DNA of 64,000 nucleotides from JAFDVL01 sp031409955 (GTDB lineage: Bacteria > Acidobacteriota > Blastocatellia > RBC074): the NCBI GenBank assembly GCA_031409955.1, contig JANNYF010000301.1:1-64000 (forward strand). The letters are read 5' to 3'. A model generated the notes under the pieces. The model did not search any database. It was not told where the DNA came from and saw only the letters and a list, made by a program, of their open reading frames with translations. A program made the position numbers and the translations under genes. Of this stretch, positions 1 to 8,815 are shown piece after piece (positions within the stretch are counted from its first letter, which is position 1; every line of letters starts with the position of its first letter).

Positions 1-1188
1 TATTTCACGACGTTGTTCATGATTGAAGTCGGCATCATCGGCGTGTTCGTCTCGCTCGACATGCTGCTGTTTTATTTGTTCTGGGAAATGTCCATCATCC
101 CGATGGGCTTTCTGATCGGCGTGTGGGGCGCAGAGCGCGAACGACGTGTGCCAGCCACCATCAAGTTTTTGCTCTTCACCGTCATCGGCAGTTTGATCAT
201 GCTGGTCGGCATCATCGGCGTGTATTACTACGCTGGCGCGACGACATTTGATCTCATCGAAATCACACGCGTCCTGCAACAAGCGCGCGCGGCGGGCAAA
301 ACGCTGATCCCGGACAGTTGGGCGATCTGGTTCTGGCTCGCATTTGCGCTGGGCTTTTTCGTCAAAATCCCGCTGTGGCCGTTGCACAGTTGGATGCCTG
401 AAACTTATGTGCAAGCGCCGACGTCCGGTTCGATCCTGATGGCGGGAGTGATGGCGAAGATGGGCGCGTATGGCTTGATGCGCTTCAATCTGCCGCTCTT
501 CCCAGAACTCTCGATGAAGCTTGCGCCGTGGGTCATGGCGCTGGCGGTGATCGGCTTAATTTACGGCGCGTTGGTCGCCATCGTGCAAAACGATCTGAAG
601 CGGTTGGTCGCGTATTCGTCGCTGAGCCATTTGGGTTATGTGGTGCTGGGCATCTTCGCGTTCACCAGCCAATCCATGCAGGGCGCGTTGTTTCAAATGA
701 TCAATCACGGCATTTCGACCGGCGCGCTGTTTGTGTGCGTCGGGCTGCTCACGCAACGACGGCAAACGCGCGAGATTTCGGAATTCGGTGGGATGGCTTC
801 GCAGATGCCGGGCTATTCGACGGCATTTATGGTCATCGCGTTCAGCAGTCTCGGCTTGCCCTTGCTGAACGGATTCGTTGGTGAAATTTTGATTCTAATT
901 GGGACGTTCTCTTCGACTGTGCCGTATGCCAAAGTTTTCGCCATCATCGGCGCAGCGGGCGTGGTGCTGGCTTCGATTTATATTCTTTGGAAGATGCAGC
1001 GCGTCTTGTTCGGCGCGGTCACCAAAGATGAAAACAAAGAGTTGGAAGATTTGACGCAGCGCGAGCGACTGGCCTTGATCCCGATGGTTGTGTTGGCGAT
1101 TGTGCTGGGCGTGACGCCGATGGTTTTTTTGAGCGCGACGGATCGTTCGATCAATCAAGTCCGTTCGATAGTTGTGCCGCAAAAATAA
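1..1188 (+). CDS. nuoM: NADH-quinone oxidoreductase subunit M, first copy (5' partial)
   Basis: Membrane antiporter-like, proton-pumping subunit of respiratory complex I. The frame is open from base 1, so the true start lies upstream of the window; a TTG at 13 and ATG at 19 are internal. About 395 residues are visible, roughly the last three quarters of a NuoM. Conserved charged residues of the pump are present: the Glu in LFWEMSIIP, the Lys in FFVKIPLWPLHSW, the Lys in MAKMGAYGLMR and a Glu in NGFVGEILIL. It is followed after about 220 bases by a second, clearly similar nuoM and then nuoN, so it belongs to the distal end of a nuo operon. Assignment to NuoM rather than NuoL rests on the MPETYVQAPTSG-type motif and the close match to the next gene. 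Confidence 0.93.
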   Translation, partial: YFTTLFMIEVGIIGVFVSLDMLLFYLFWEMSIIPMGFLIGVWGAERERRVPATIKFLLFTVIGSLIMLVGIIGVYYYAGATTFDLIEITRVLQQARAAGKTLIPDSWAIWFWLAFALGFFVKIPLWPLHSWMPETYVQAPTSGSILMAGVMAKMGAYGLMRFNLPLFPELSMKLAPWVMALAVIGLIYGALVAIVQNDLKRLVAYSSLSHLGYVVLGIFAFTSQSMQGALFQMINHGISTGALFVCVGLLTQRRQTREISEFGGMASQMPGYSTAFMVIAFSSLGLPLLNGFVGEILILIGTFSSTVPYAKVFAIIGAAGVVLASIYILWKMQRVLFGAVTKDENKELEDLTQRERLALIPMVVLAIVLGVTPMVFLSATDRSINQVRSIVVPQK

Positions 1189-1191
1189 TTC

Positions 1192-1376
1192 CAGATTTCA
1201 AATTTGAAATCTGAGAAGAGCACGAAAATGTTTTCTACGAAGCCACACGAAGGTTCACGAATTTTTTTTCGACAGGATTTACAAGATGTACAAGATTGGA
1301 TCAAAACACCCAATCATCTTGTCAATCTTGTTAATCCTGTCGAAGTTCTTTTTCGTGCTGCTTGGTGTGGCTTCGT
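1192..1376. repeat. Nested composite inverted repeat between the two nuoM genes
   Basis: Three palindromic layers occupy this gap. A perfect 22-base palindrome lies at 1192-1213 (CAGATTTCAAA mirrored). Then outer arms 1237-1248 (ACGAAGCCACAC) and 1365-1376 pair perfectly. Inside them 1271-1280 (GACAGGATTT...) pairs with about 1331-1341, a copy of the ACAGGATT/ACAAGAT word family seen six more times in this window. The element would form a long hairpin in mRNA between two cotranscribed genes. No protein coding seems likely; small ORFs here are repeat-derived. Confidence 0.8.
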
Positions 1377-1408
1377 GGATGAGAAATTGCTGAAAAACTA
1401 TACCGCCT

Positions 1409-2968
1409 ATGAACTCATCAATCGTCACCTTCACCACCTTCTTCCCCGCGTTTGGCGCAATTGTCATCATGCTCTACAGCATCATCCAGTTGCGACGGGG
1501 TAAATCGCGCGAGGAGATTCGCCCGCATTATCGTTGGATCGCGCTGATCGTGGCGATGATTACGTTCGTGCTGTCGCTCGGCATTTTGTTTGGCTTTGAT
1601 GGCGCAAAAACCGCCCCGCAACTCATCACGAAAGTGCCGTGGATTCAGGAACTCGGCGTGCAGTATTACATTGGCGTGGACGGCATTAGTTTGTGGCTCG
1701 TCCTGCTGACCACTTTTATGGTTCCCGGAGCAGTGATGGCCAGTTGGACGTTTGCCAAACGCGTCCACGAATTGATGATCTTCATCCTGATTTTAGAAAC
1801 TGGCATGATCGGCGTGTTTGTCTCGCTGGACATGTTTCTGTTCTATCTGTTCTGGGAAATCGTGCTGATCCCGATGTACTTCCTGATCGGCATTTACGGC
1901 GGCGAGAATCGCATTTACGCGGCGATCAAGTTCGTCGTCTACACCGTCGTCGGCAGCCTGTTGATGCTGGTGGCGATCATTGCGATTTACTACCTGAACA
2001 CGCAGGCGACGGGCGTCACGACCTTTGATATGGTCGAAATCACGAACAACATCACGTCCGGCAAATTGGTCATCCCGCTCAATTTCCAATGGTGGATGTG
2101 GCTCGCGTTTGCGCTGGCGTTCTTCATCAAAGTCCCGCTCTGGCCGTTTCACACGTGGTTGCCCGATGCCCACACCGAAGCGCCCACCGGAGCCTCCGTC
2201 CTGCTGGCCAGCGTGTTGCTGAAGATGGGAACCTACGGCCTGATGCGCTTCAATCTGCCGATGTTCCCCGAAGTTTCGTTTAAGGCTGCGCCCTATGTGA
2301 TGCTGCTCGCGGTCATCGGTATCATCTACGGCGCGTTGGTCGCAATGGTGCAGCCGGATATGAAAAAACTGGTCGCCTATTCGTCCGTCAGTCACATGGG
2401 CTTCATCGTGCTGGGCATCTTTGCGTTCACGGATAAATCCATGCAGGGCGCGTTGTATCAAATGCTGAATCACGGCATTTCGACAGGCGCGTTGTTCCTG
2501 TGCGTAGGCATTCTCTATGATCGCCGCCACACGCGCGACATTGACGAATTCGGCGGCGTCGCGCAACGCATGCCGCGTTACTCGACGATGTTTTTGATAA
2601 CCGCGATGTCGAGCCTCGGCTTGCCCTTGCTGAACGGCTTCGTCGGCGAGTTTCTGATTCTGCTCGGCACATTCTCGTCCACTGTGCCGGGCGCGAAATG
2701 GTTTTCCGTCATCGGCGGCATCGGCGTCGTACTGTCGGCAGTGTATTTATTGTGGATGCTGCAACGCGTGCTGTTCGGACAGATCACCAAACACGAAAAC
2801 GAAGAGCTGGAGCATCTGTCCATCCGCGAACGCTTCTCGTTGATGCCGCCGGTCGTGATGGCGGTGATTATGGGCGTGACGCCGATGTTCTTTTTGAAAG
2901 CCAGTTACAATTCGGTCAACAACGTGAGCGCCATTGTCGAAAGCCAGGCGGCGCGTGCGGCGAAATAG
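1409..2968 (+). CDS. nuoM: NADH-quinone oxidoreductase subunit M, second copy
   Basis: Full-length (519 aa) NuoM, a polytopic inner-membrane subunit that couples quinone reduction to proton translocation. The residues of the conserved pumping axis are visible: Glu150 in YLFWEIVLIPM, Lys241 in FFIKVPLWPFHTW, Lys272 in LLKMGTYGLMR, and a Glu in NGFVGEFLILLG. LPDAHTEAPTG is the usual NuoM signature. It resembles the partial gene immediately upstream over its whole length, so the operon carries two adjacent nuoM paralogues, both apparently with intact key residues. nuoN follows after 150 bases. The ATG at 1409 gives a normal hydrophobic N-terminus. Confidence 0.95.
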   Translation: MNSSIVTFTTFFPAFGAIVIMLYSIIQLRRGKSREEIRPHYRWIALIVAMITFVLSLGILFGFDGAKTAPQLITKVPWIQELGVQYYIGVDGISLWLVLLTTFMVPGAVMASWTFAKRVHELMIFILILETGMIGVFVSLDMFLFYLFWEIVLIPMYFLIGIYGGENRIYAAIKFVVYTVVGSLLMLVAIIAIYYLNTQATGVTTFDMVEITNNITSGKLVIPLNFQWWMWLAFALAFFIKVPLWPFHTWLPDAHTEAPTGASVLLASVLLKMGTYGLMRFNLPMFPEVSFKAAPYVMLLAVIGIIYGALVAMVQPDMKKLVAYSSVSHMGFIVLGIFAFTDKSMQGALYQMLNHGISTGALFLCVGILYDRRHTRDIDEFGGVAQRMPRYSTMFLITAMSSLGLPLLNGFVGEFLILLGTFSSTVPGAKWFSVIGGIGVVLSAVYLLWMLQRVLFGQITKHENEELEHLSIRERFSLMPPVVMAVIMGVTPMFFLKASYNSVNNVSAIVESQAARAAK

Positions 2969-2978
2969 TTTCGGCAAA

Positions 2979-3063
2979 ATAGACCGCGAATGGAGCGGAT
3001 CAAGCGGATCAACGCGGATCAGATCGGTGAAAATCCGCCCCATCCGCGTTATCTGCGGTCTAT
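2979..3063. repeat. Inverted repeat with GCGGATCA words, nuoM-nuoN gap
   Basis: ATAGACCGC at 2979-2987 mirrors GCGGTCTAT at 3055-3063, and the arms contain a reiterated word (AGCGGATCA, ACGCGGATCA) opposed by ATCCGCCCCATCCGCG. The element fills most of the 150-base gap. Only copy of this family in the window. Confidence 0.75.
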
Positions 3064-3118
3064 TGCTTCACAAACTGGAAAGCTGAATAGCCCGGTATAA
3101 CCCCAACTAAAAAAACTC

Positions 3119-4618
3119 ATGCAACTTAGCAATCTCAATCTCGATTACTTTTCGATTCTGCCCGAAATCATCACCGCGTTGGCGGGCGTGATATTGATGC
3201 TGATTGACGCGTTCGCGCCCAAGGGTGGACGCAAAGCCGGGCCACTCTTCAGCATCTTCAGCCTGCTCCTCACGCTCGCGGCGATTATCGCGTTGTGGCC
3301 GCAGTCCTATTCCACCTCGTTTGCCGGGATGATTGTGAACGATCACTTGCGCCTGTACTTCGCGTTGGTCGTCGTCGCGTGCAGCATCATTGCCACGCTG
3401 TTGGCCTCGCAATTTCTGGACGACGAAGCGTTGCCGCCGGGCGAGTTTTACGCGTTGATGATGTTTGCGACGACGGGCATGTTGATGATGGCGTCGGCGG
3501 GCGATTTGGTCACGGTGTTCCTCGGTTTGGAAACGTCTTCGATAGCGACTTACGTGTTGGCGGGCTATCGCCGCACGGATTTGCGCGCCAATGAATCATC
3601 GCTGAAATACTTCCTGCTTGGCTCGTTCTCCGCCGCGTTTTTGCTCTACGGCATGGCCCTAACTTACGGAGCCACCGGCACGACCAATATCGAAGAGATT
3701 CGCCAAGTCCTGATCGCGGGCAAAGTGATTTATCCGCAAATGCTGCTGGTCGGCGGCGCACTGATGCTGGTCGGATTCGGCTTCAAGATTGCGACTGCGC
3801 CGTTCCATTTGTGGACGCCGGACGTGTACGAAGGCGCGCCAACATTGGTCACAGCGATCCTGGCAACCGGGCCGAAAGTCGCCGTGTTTGCCGCGTTCCT
3901 GCGCGTCTTTGCCGAAGGCTTTGGCACGCCCAACGCGCCTAACGTCGGCGGACAATTGCACGACAACTGGATCGCTTCGTTGGCGATTATGGCGGCGCTG
4001 GGGATGACGTTCGGGAACATCGTCGCGCTCACGCAGCGCAATATGAAACGCATGCTGGCGTATTCGTCCATCGCGCACGGCGGCTACACATTGATTGGAT
4101 TTTTGACGACGGAATACGCGCCCGTCGGCTTTTATATGCTGACCTACGCACTAATGAGCCTCGGCGCGTTTGCCATCGTGCAAATCCTCGCGCGGCAAGG
4201 AGACGCGAAGACCGAAATCAGCGATTACGCAGGCATCGGTTTTGAAGTGCCGAACCTCAGCTTTCCGTTGGCAATTTTTATGTTGAGTATGGCGGGGATT
4301 CCGCCAATGGCGGGGTTCATGGGCAAGTTTTATGTCTTCAAATCCGCGTGGGTCAGTTCGCCGAATCTGCGCTGGTTAGTCATCGTCGCCATCGTCAACA
4401 GCATCATCTCGGTCTACTACTATTTGTACCCCATCGTCGTGATGTTCTTCCGTGCGCCCGTCGAAGGCTTCGTCAAACCACGCATCAACGTGATGGCGCA
4501 AATCGCGTTGGCGATCACGCTGATCGGTACATTGTACTTCGGTCTCTTCCCCAACGGAGCGCTGAAAATCTTGCAGCAAAAAGCGCCGAGTGCGCCACAG
4601 ATTGCGATTCAAAAGTAA
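3119..4618 (+). CDS. nuoN: NADH-quinone oxidoreductase subunit N
   Basis: Third antiporter-like membrane subunit of complex I (499 aa, normal for NuoN). About 14 hydrophobic segments are evident. Family features include the N-terminal LPEIITALAGVILML segment, a Glu in FLGLETSSIATYVLAGY, the Lys in GFKIATAPFHLWTPDVYEG, and NMKRMLAYSSIAHGGY. It closes the nuo operon: the next gene downstream is an unrelated kinase behind a long inverted repeat. No strong ribosome-binding site is visible ahead of the ATG at 3119. Confidence 0.96.
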   Translation: MQLSNLNLDYFSILPEIITALAGVILMLIDAFAPKGGRKAGPLFSIFSLLLTLAAIIALWPQSYSTSFAGMIVNDHLRLYFALVVVACSIIATLLASQFLDDEALPPGEFYALMMFATTGMLMMASAGDLVTVFLGLETSSIATYVLAGYRRTDLRANESSLKYFLLGSFSAAFLLYGMALTYGATGTTNIEEIRQVLIAGKVIYPQMLLVGGALMLVGFGFKIATAPFHLWTPDVYEGAPTLVTAILATGPKVAVFAAFLRVFAEGFGTPNAPNVGGQLHDNWIASLAIMAALGMTFGNIVALTQRNMKRMLAYSSIAHGGYTLIGFLTTEYAPVGFYMLTYALMSLGAFAIVQILARQGDAKTEISDYAGIGFEVPNLSFPLAIFMLSMAGIPPMAGFMGKFYVFKSAWVSSPNLRWLVIVAIVNSIISVYYYLYPIVVMFFRAPVEGFVKPRINVMAQIALAITLIGTLYFGLFPNGALKILQQKAPSAPQIAIQK

Positions 4619-4640
4619 GCAGCGGAAAGCTAAGAAAGAC

Positions 4641-4742
4641 GAGATTACGAAACAGACGGAAATAACGAAACACACGAAAAAATACCATCTTCACCTTCTG
4701 ACTTTCCGTCTGTTTCGTTATTTCCGTCTGTTTCGTAATCTC
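4641..4742. repeat. Inverted repeat of GGAAATAACGAAACAGAC words after nuoN
   Basis: GAGATTACGAAACAGACGG at the left end of 4641-4680 is mirrored at 4702-4742; the match continues through a second unit of the same word, about 30 bases with hardly a mismatch. A related element lies at 49080-49162. Its position after nuoN suggests it ends the nuo transcript or shields its 3' end; there is no U-run. Confidence 0.85.
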
Positions 4743-4783
4743 TCTTCTGTCTTCAGAATGCAACTTACCGATAGTCAATCACT

Positions 4784-7471
4784 ATGCCCATCAGTCCCGG
4801 CCTTCAATTCGACCATTACGAAATCATCGCGCCGATTGGCAAAGGTGGAATGGGCGAAGTCTATCGCGCGCGCGATAAGCGTTTGAATCGTGAAGTGGCG
4901 ATCAAAGTCTTGCCCAGCGAGGTCGCGTACGAGGCTGAGCGGTTGCGCCGCTTCGAGCTAGAAGCGATGGCGACTTCCTCGCTCAATCATCCCAATATTC
5001 TGACGGTCTATGACTTCGGCAATCACGAAGGCAATCCGTACCTCGTGATGGAATTGCTGGAAGGCGAAGAACTGCGGGCGCAATTGGATGAAGGCGCTTT
5101 GCCTGTTCGGAAGGCCATTGAGTATGCCCAGCAAATTGCTGCTGGCCTCGCCGCTGCGCACGAAAAAGGCATCGTGCATCGTGATCTGAAGCCGGAGAAT
5201 TTGTTCGTCACGCATGATGGACGCGTCAAGATTCTCGACTTCGGCTTGGCAAAACTCAGACCGCCCCGCAATGCGCCGACAGGTTCGGATGTGGCAACAC
5301 AAAAGCAGCACACCAGCCCCGGCACAGTGATGGGAACGGTGGCGTATATGTCGCCCGAACAAGTGCGCGGGCAGGATTTGGAACAGCGGTCGGACATCTT
5401 TAGTTTCGGCTTAATCCTCTACGAAATGCTGGCGGGGCAACGGGCGTTTCAAAAGGAATCGCAAGCCGAGACGATGGCGGCGATTGCCAATGCGGAACTG
5501 CCCGACCTGAGCGAACTGAATAGCAAAGTCACGCCGCAATTGGAAAAAATTGTGCGACGGTGTCTGGAAAAGAAACCGGAGCGACGCTTCCATTCTGCGC
5601 ACGATTTGGGCTTCGCGCTCGAATCGTTGTCCGCGCCGAGTTCGTCGGGTGCGAATCGCACGGAAGCAGTGCAGGCATTGGACACCTCGGCGACGACGAA
5701 ACGCGGTGACTGGCGTGATCGCGTCTGGATGATTGCGGCAGGTGTGATGACGTTGCTGGCGGCGCTCGCGCTCGGTGTAGCGTATGTCCGACGTCCGGCG
5801 CTGGAAGCGGAAACGATGCGGTTGTCCATTACGCCGCCGGAGAAGGCAACGAGCTTTGACTGGCCGGTGATTTCGCCCGATGGACACACACTGGCTTTCA
5901 TCGCTACGGACGAAGGCAAAATGCAACTCTGGGTACGCCCGCTGAATGCCACGACGGCCAAGTCCCTGGGGGAAGCTGACCATCCTGCTAACGGAGCCGC
6001 TCCGTTCTGGTCGCCGGACAGCCGGTTTATCGCTTTCGTGAGTGAGGGCAAGCTCAAAAAGATTGCGCTGACCGGAGGCGCCGCCGAGCCGTTGTGTGAA
6101 GTGTATGATTTTCGGGGTGGGACATGGAATCAGGATGGAGTCATTCTGTTGGGGGAAAGCTCGAACGAAATCAAGCGCGTTTCCGCCAATGGTGGGGCTG
6201 TCACGACCATCCTCAAGCGTGATCCTGCACAAGGACAGCAGCGCCTCCGGGTACCAGTCTTTTTGCCCGATGGGCGTCACTTTGTTTATTACGTTGTCCA
6301 TGCCGACCCAGCTAAAACCGGAGCGTGGATGGCCTCGCTGGAGGGCGGCGAAACCAGCTTGCTGTTGGCTGGTGACAGCGCAACCATTGGGGTGACGGTC
6401 AATTCGTCGGTGCAGGATGAAGGCCACCTCGTCTTTGTCCGGCAGGGAGCGTTGCAGGCGCAGTCCTTCGATTTCCGTCGGAACCAGGTGGTGGGAGAAC
6501 CCGTGCGGATCGCTGCATCGGTGAACGTCAATGCTTATCGTGTTGCGAAATTTTCGCTGGCGCAGCATGGAACGCTGGTGCTGTTGGAAAGCCTGGGCAA
6601 CAGGCAATTCACCTGGTTTGATCGGACGGGCAAACCGCAGGGAACGGTGGGGCAGCCGGGACGCTGGCTGGCGAACAACCTGTCCCCGGATGCGCAGCGA
6701 CTGGTAGCTGAGTTGAGAGACGTGCAGTCGTCAAATGGCGACCTGCGCCTGCTTGATCTGGCACGCGGAACCGATACGCGTTTCACCTTCGACCCCTTGC
6801 ATGATCAATTCCCACTCTGGTCGCCGGATGGCAGCCGCATTGCCTGGGGCAGCAATCGTGAGGGAGTGCAGAATCTGTATCAGAAAGCCGCGAGCGGAGC
6901 CGGGCAGGATGAGTTGCTGTTGCGCTCCGACTCTAACAAGGAGCCTCGAGATTGGTCAGCCGATGGGCGCTTCATTCTGTACCAGGAAAATAATGACCTT
7001 TGGGTCTTGCCGCTGGAAGGTGAACGGAAACCCTGGCCCTGGCTGAACACGCTCTTCGCTGAAAGCGCTGGCCGATTTGCGCCCGATGGCAAATGGATCG
7101 CTTACCAATCCAATGAATCAGGACGCGACGAAATCTATGTGCAATCCTTTGTGCCGGGCGCGCCTGCTTCGGGGAGCAAATGGCAGCTTTCGACCAGAGG
7201 CGGCACGACTCCGGCCTGGCGGCGCGATGGCCGGGAATTGTATTTCGTTTCTCCTGACAATACGGTGATGGCGGTGGACGTGACGCTCGGCGCAGCCGTA
7301 AGCGCCGGGACGCCGCGCGAACTCTTCTCGCTCCGAGACCGGCGGGCGAATCTAAACGCAAGCCTCACGGTGACCGGTGATGGACAGCGCTTTCTGTTCG
7401 CGGTGGATGAGGCAACCGGCCTGCCGCCGTTCACGGTCGTGCTGAACTGGATGGCGGAGGTGAAACGGTAG
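4784..7471 (+). CDS. Serine/threonine protein kinase with C-terminal TolB-like propeller
   Basis: A 895-residue one-pass membrane kinase. The N-terminal PknB-type domain has all catalytic elements: glycine loop GKGGMG (19-24), Lys41 in VAIK, HRDLKPEN with Asp134, and DFG at 152-154. A transmembrane helix follows at about 314-335. The remaining 560 residues contain repeated PD40-type blades (SPDGHTLAFI, SPDSRFIAFV, SPDGSRIAWG, APDGKWIAYQ), expected to form an extracytoplasmic beta-propeller sensor. The fold suggests phospho-signalling in response to a periplasmic ligand; the ligand and substrates are unknown. A paralogue lies at 41258-44227. Unlike that copy, this one lacks the N-terminal extension and has no adjacent sigma factor. 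Its stop codon overlaps the first bases of an inverted repeat. Confidence 0.93.
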   Translation: MPISPGLQFDHYEIIAPIGKGGMGEVYRARDKRLNREVAIKVLPSEVAYEAERLRRFELEAMATSSLNHPNILTVYDFGNHEGNPYLVMELLEGEELRAQLDEGALPVRKAIEYAQQIAAGLAAAHEKGIVHRDLKPENLFVTHDGRVKILDFGLAKLRPPRNAPTGSDVATQKQHTSPGTVMGTVAYMSPEQVRGQDLEQRSDIFSFGLILYEMLAGQRAFQKESQAETMAAIANAELPDLSELNSKVTPQLEKIVRRCLEKKPERRFHSAHDLGFALESLSAPSSSGANRTEAVQALDTSATTKRGDWRDRVWMIAAGVMTLLAALALGVAYVRRPALEAETMRLSITPPEKATSFDWPVISPDGHTLAFIATDEGKMQLWVRPLNATTAKSLGEADHPANGAAPFWSPDSRFIAFVSEGKLKKIALTGGAAEPLCEVYDFRGGTWNQDGVILLGESSNEIKRVSANGGAVTTILKRDPAQGQQRLRVPVFLPDGRHFVYYVVHADPAKTGAWMASLEGGETSLLLAGDSATIGVTVNSSVQDEGHLVFVRQGALQAQSFDFRRNQVVGEPVRIAASVNVNAYRVAKFSLAQHGTLVLLESLGNRQFTWFDRTGKPQGTVGQPGRWLANNLSPDAQRLVAELRDVQSSNGDLRLLDLARGTDTRFTFDPLHDQFPLWSPDGSRIAWGSNREGVQNLYQKAASGAGQDELLLRSDSNKEPRDWSADGRFILYQENNDLWVLPLEGERKPWPWLNTLFAESAGRFAPDGKWIAYQSNESGRDEIYVQSFVPGAPASGSKWQLSTRGGTTPAWRRDGRELYFVSPDNTVMAVDVTLGAAVSAGTPRELFSLRDRRANLNASLTVTGDGQRFLFAVDEATGLPPFTVVLNWMAEVKR

Positions 7472-7580
7472 CGCAAACTGTTAGTTTGCGGCGCTGGCAA
7501 GCGACGAACATCAAGAGAAACGAATTGTGATTGTATCAAGGAAATATGTGTTGGAGCGACGCAAACTAACAGTTTGCGCT
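7470..7580. repeat. Inverted repeat of the GCAAACTGTTAGTTTGC family
   Basis: AGCGCAAACTGTTAGTTTGC (from 7470) and its exact complement (7560-7580) form perfect 21-base arms separated by about 69 bases; each arm is itself a near-palindrome (GCAAACTgTTAGTTTGC). The left arm begins inside the kinase stop codon. Further copies lie at 26836-26933, 27861-27939, 59513-59650 and, degenerate, 41239-41259. Confidence 0.88.
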
Positions 7581-7639
7581 ACGGTGGCTGAACTGCAGGG
7601 CGGAGATGAAGAAATGAGTCTGAAGCTAAATAACTGTCT

Positions 7640-8053
7640 ATGAACCTGAACCAAGTCACCATTCCCTCCCTTGACGTCGCGCGCGCGGTGGCATTTTATC
7701 AACAGCTTGGTTTACTTCAGATCGTAGATTCTGCGCCCCGCTATGTCCGCTTTGTTTGTCCCGATGGCGGTTCGACATTTTCGATTCATCACGTCGAAAC
7801 CATTCTGCCTAACTCCGGCCTTGTGATTTACTTTGAGTGCGAGAAGCTGGATGATGTGGTGGCGGATTTGAAAGCGAAAGGGATCGTGTTCGACTCCGAT
7901 CCCCAAGATCAAAGCTGGCTCTGGCGCGAGGCGTATTTACGCGATCCCGATGGCAATGTGATCTGTTTGTTTTATGCGGGCGAAAACCGCCTCAATCCAC
8001 CCTGGCGCATCAATTCAGAAAATAGACAGGATTCACAAGATTTACAGGATTGA
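7640..8053 (+). CDS. VOC superfamily (glyoxalase-like) protein
   Basis: A 137-residue single VOC domain with the two beta-alpha-beta-beta-beta halves: start MNLNQVTIPSLDVARAVAFY, and second half ending in the typical AYLRDPDGNVICLFYAG. VOC proteins bind a divalent metal and act as lyases, dioxygenases or resistance proteins; the specific substrate cannot be told. The last residues (NRQDSQDLQD) and the stop codon are read from the ACAGGATT-type inverted repeat at 8023-8108, so the native C-terminus was probably replaced when that element arrived. Confidence 0.85.
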   Translation: MNLNQVTIPSLDVARAVAFYQQLGLLQIVDSAPRYVRFVCPDGGSTFSIHHVETILPNSGLVIYFECEKLDDVVADLKAKGIVFDSDPQDQSWLWREAYLRDPDGNVICLFYAGENRLNPPWRINSENRQDSQDLQD

Positions 8054-8108
8054 TGAATCCTCAATATTGCCTGGCTGTTCATCTTGTCCATCTTATCTAT
8101 CCTGTCTA
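8023..8108. repeat. ACAGGATT-word inverted repeat overlapping the VOC gene end
   Basis: TAGACAGG at 8023-8030 mirrors CCTGTCTA at 8101-8108. The arms hold tandem words (ACAGGATT, ACAAGATT, ACAGGATT) opposed by ATCTTGTCCATCTTATCTAT. The left arm is translated as the end of the VOC protein. Confidence 0.88.
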
Positions 8109-8143
8109 AGCTCTCTTGAATTGACTGAGATAATTATTGACCT

Positions 8144-8680
8144 ATGGCTGAAATTATAGACATTACCGAAAGATTGGAAGCGCAGCCCAAAACCGTCAAG
8201 GCTGATGCGATTGCCGCTGAGGTCGAACGATTGCTGGGCGAACAGCAAATCGCCGTACTATACCGCGAACGCATTTTGACGATGCGAACGCGCAAGTACG
8301 AACTCAAGGCTCCGGCCAAACCCACCACCGTCGAAGTGCTGCACACGTTGCTTGGCATTGAACTCAAGATTGGCAAGCGGCGGCTGCTCTGTCCTGACCT
8401 GGCGACGGCGCGGTATCTATCGGTGTTTGCGCGATTGGGGCTGGATGCGGTGGCCGTACCGTATGACATCACGCAGATTTCGCGGCTGGCAGATGAGTTG
8501 GAATCGGCGTGGTATCGCATGCTCACATTAGCCGAACATTTGACCAGTGGGCGCAGTGTGCGATTGCGCAGTTTAGTGCGCTCTTATTTGATTTCCAATC
8601 AGCGCAGCGAGATCACCAGCCTCGGCGCAGGGACGCTCCGACCGGAATTTATTCAGACCACCCGGCAGCGCCGAAAGTAA
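8144..8680 (+). CDS. Hypothetical protein, 178 aa
   Basis: I do not recognise this family. It is a soluble, charged, mostly helical protein with no signal peptide or membrane segment. It begins MAEIIDITERLEAQPK, has a central TTVEVLHTLLGIELKIGKRR stretch, and ends in a basic tail (TTRQRRK). Codon use resembles the neighbours and the ATG at 8144 is the first in frame. It stands alone between two repeat-rich gaps on the strand of the flanking genes. Confidence 0.7.
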   Translation: MAEIIDITERLEAQPKTVKADAIAAEVERLLGEQQIAVLYRERILTMRTRKYELKAPAKPTTVEVLHTLLGIELKIGKRRLLCPDLATARYLSVFARLGLDAVAVPYDITQISRLADELESAWYRMLTLAEHLTSGRSVRLRSLVRSYLISNQRSEITSLGAGTLRPEFIQTTRQRRK

Positions 8681-8815
8681 GAAGCGCCGCGGTTCAACAA
8701 GAATCTTAATTCTCCCTCCCAAATCGGTTGCCACATCATCACTTAACCGATAATATTCGCCTTGCGCCCAAACAGAGTACAAACATCTTTACTTACGTTT
8801 TTTAAGGTTCACACT

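Noticed and set aside
1204..1503. Small ORF between the nuoM genes
   Set aside because: Composed of inverted-repeat sequence and overlapping the real nuoM start in another frame.
1..2968. NuoL for one of the two NuoM-like genes
   Set aside because: Both have the NuoM length and the PExxxQAPTSG/LPDAHTEAPTG signature; NuoL's long C-terminal lateral helix is missing.
5411..6607. Long minus-strand ORF (398 aa) inside the first kinase gene
   Set aside because: It is antisense to a clear kinase-propeller gene, is Arg/His-rich, has no domain and no ribosome site: a shadow of codon bias.
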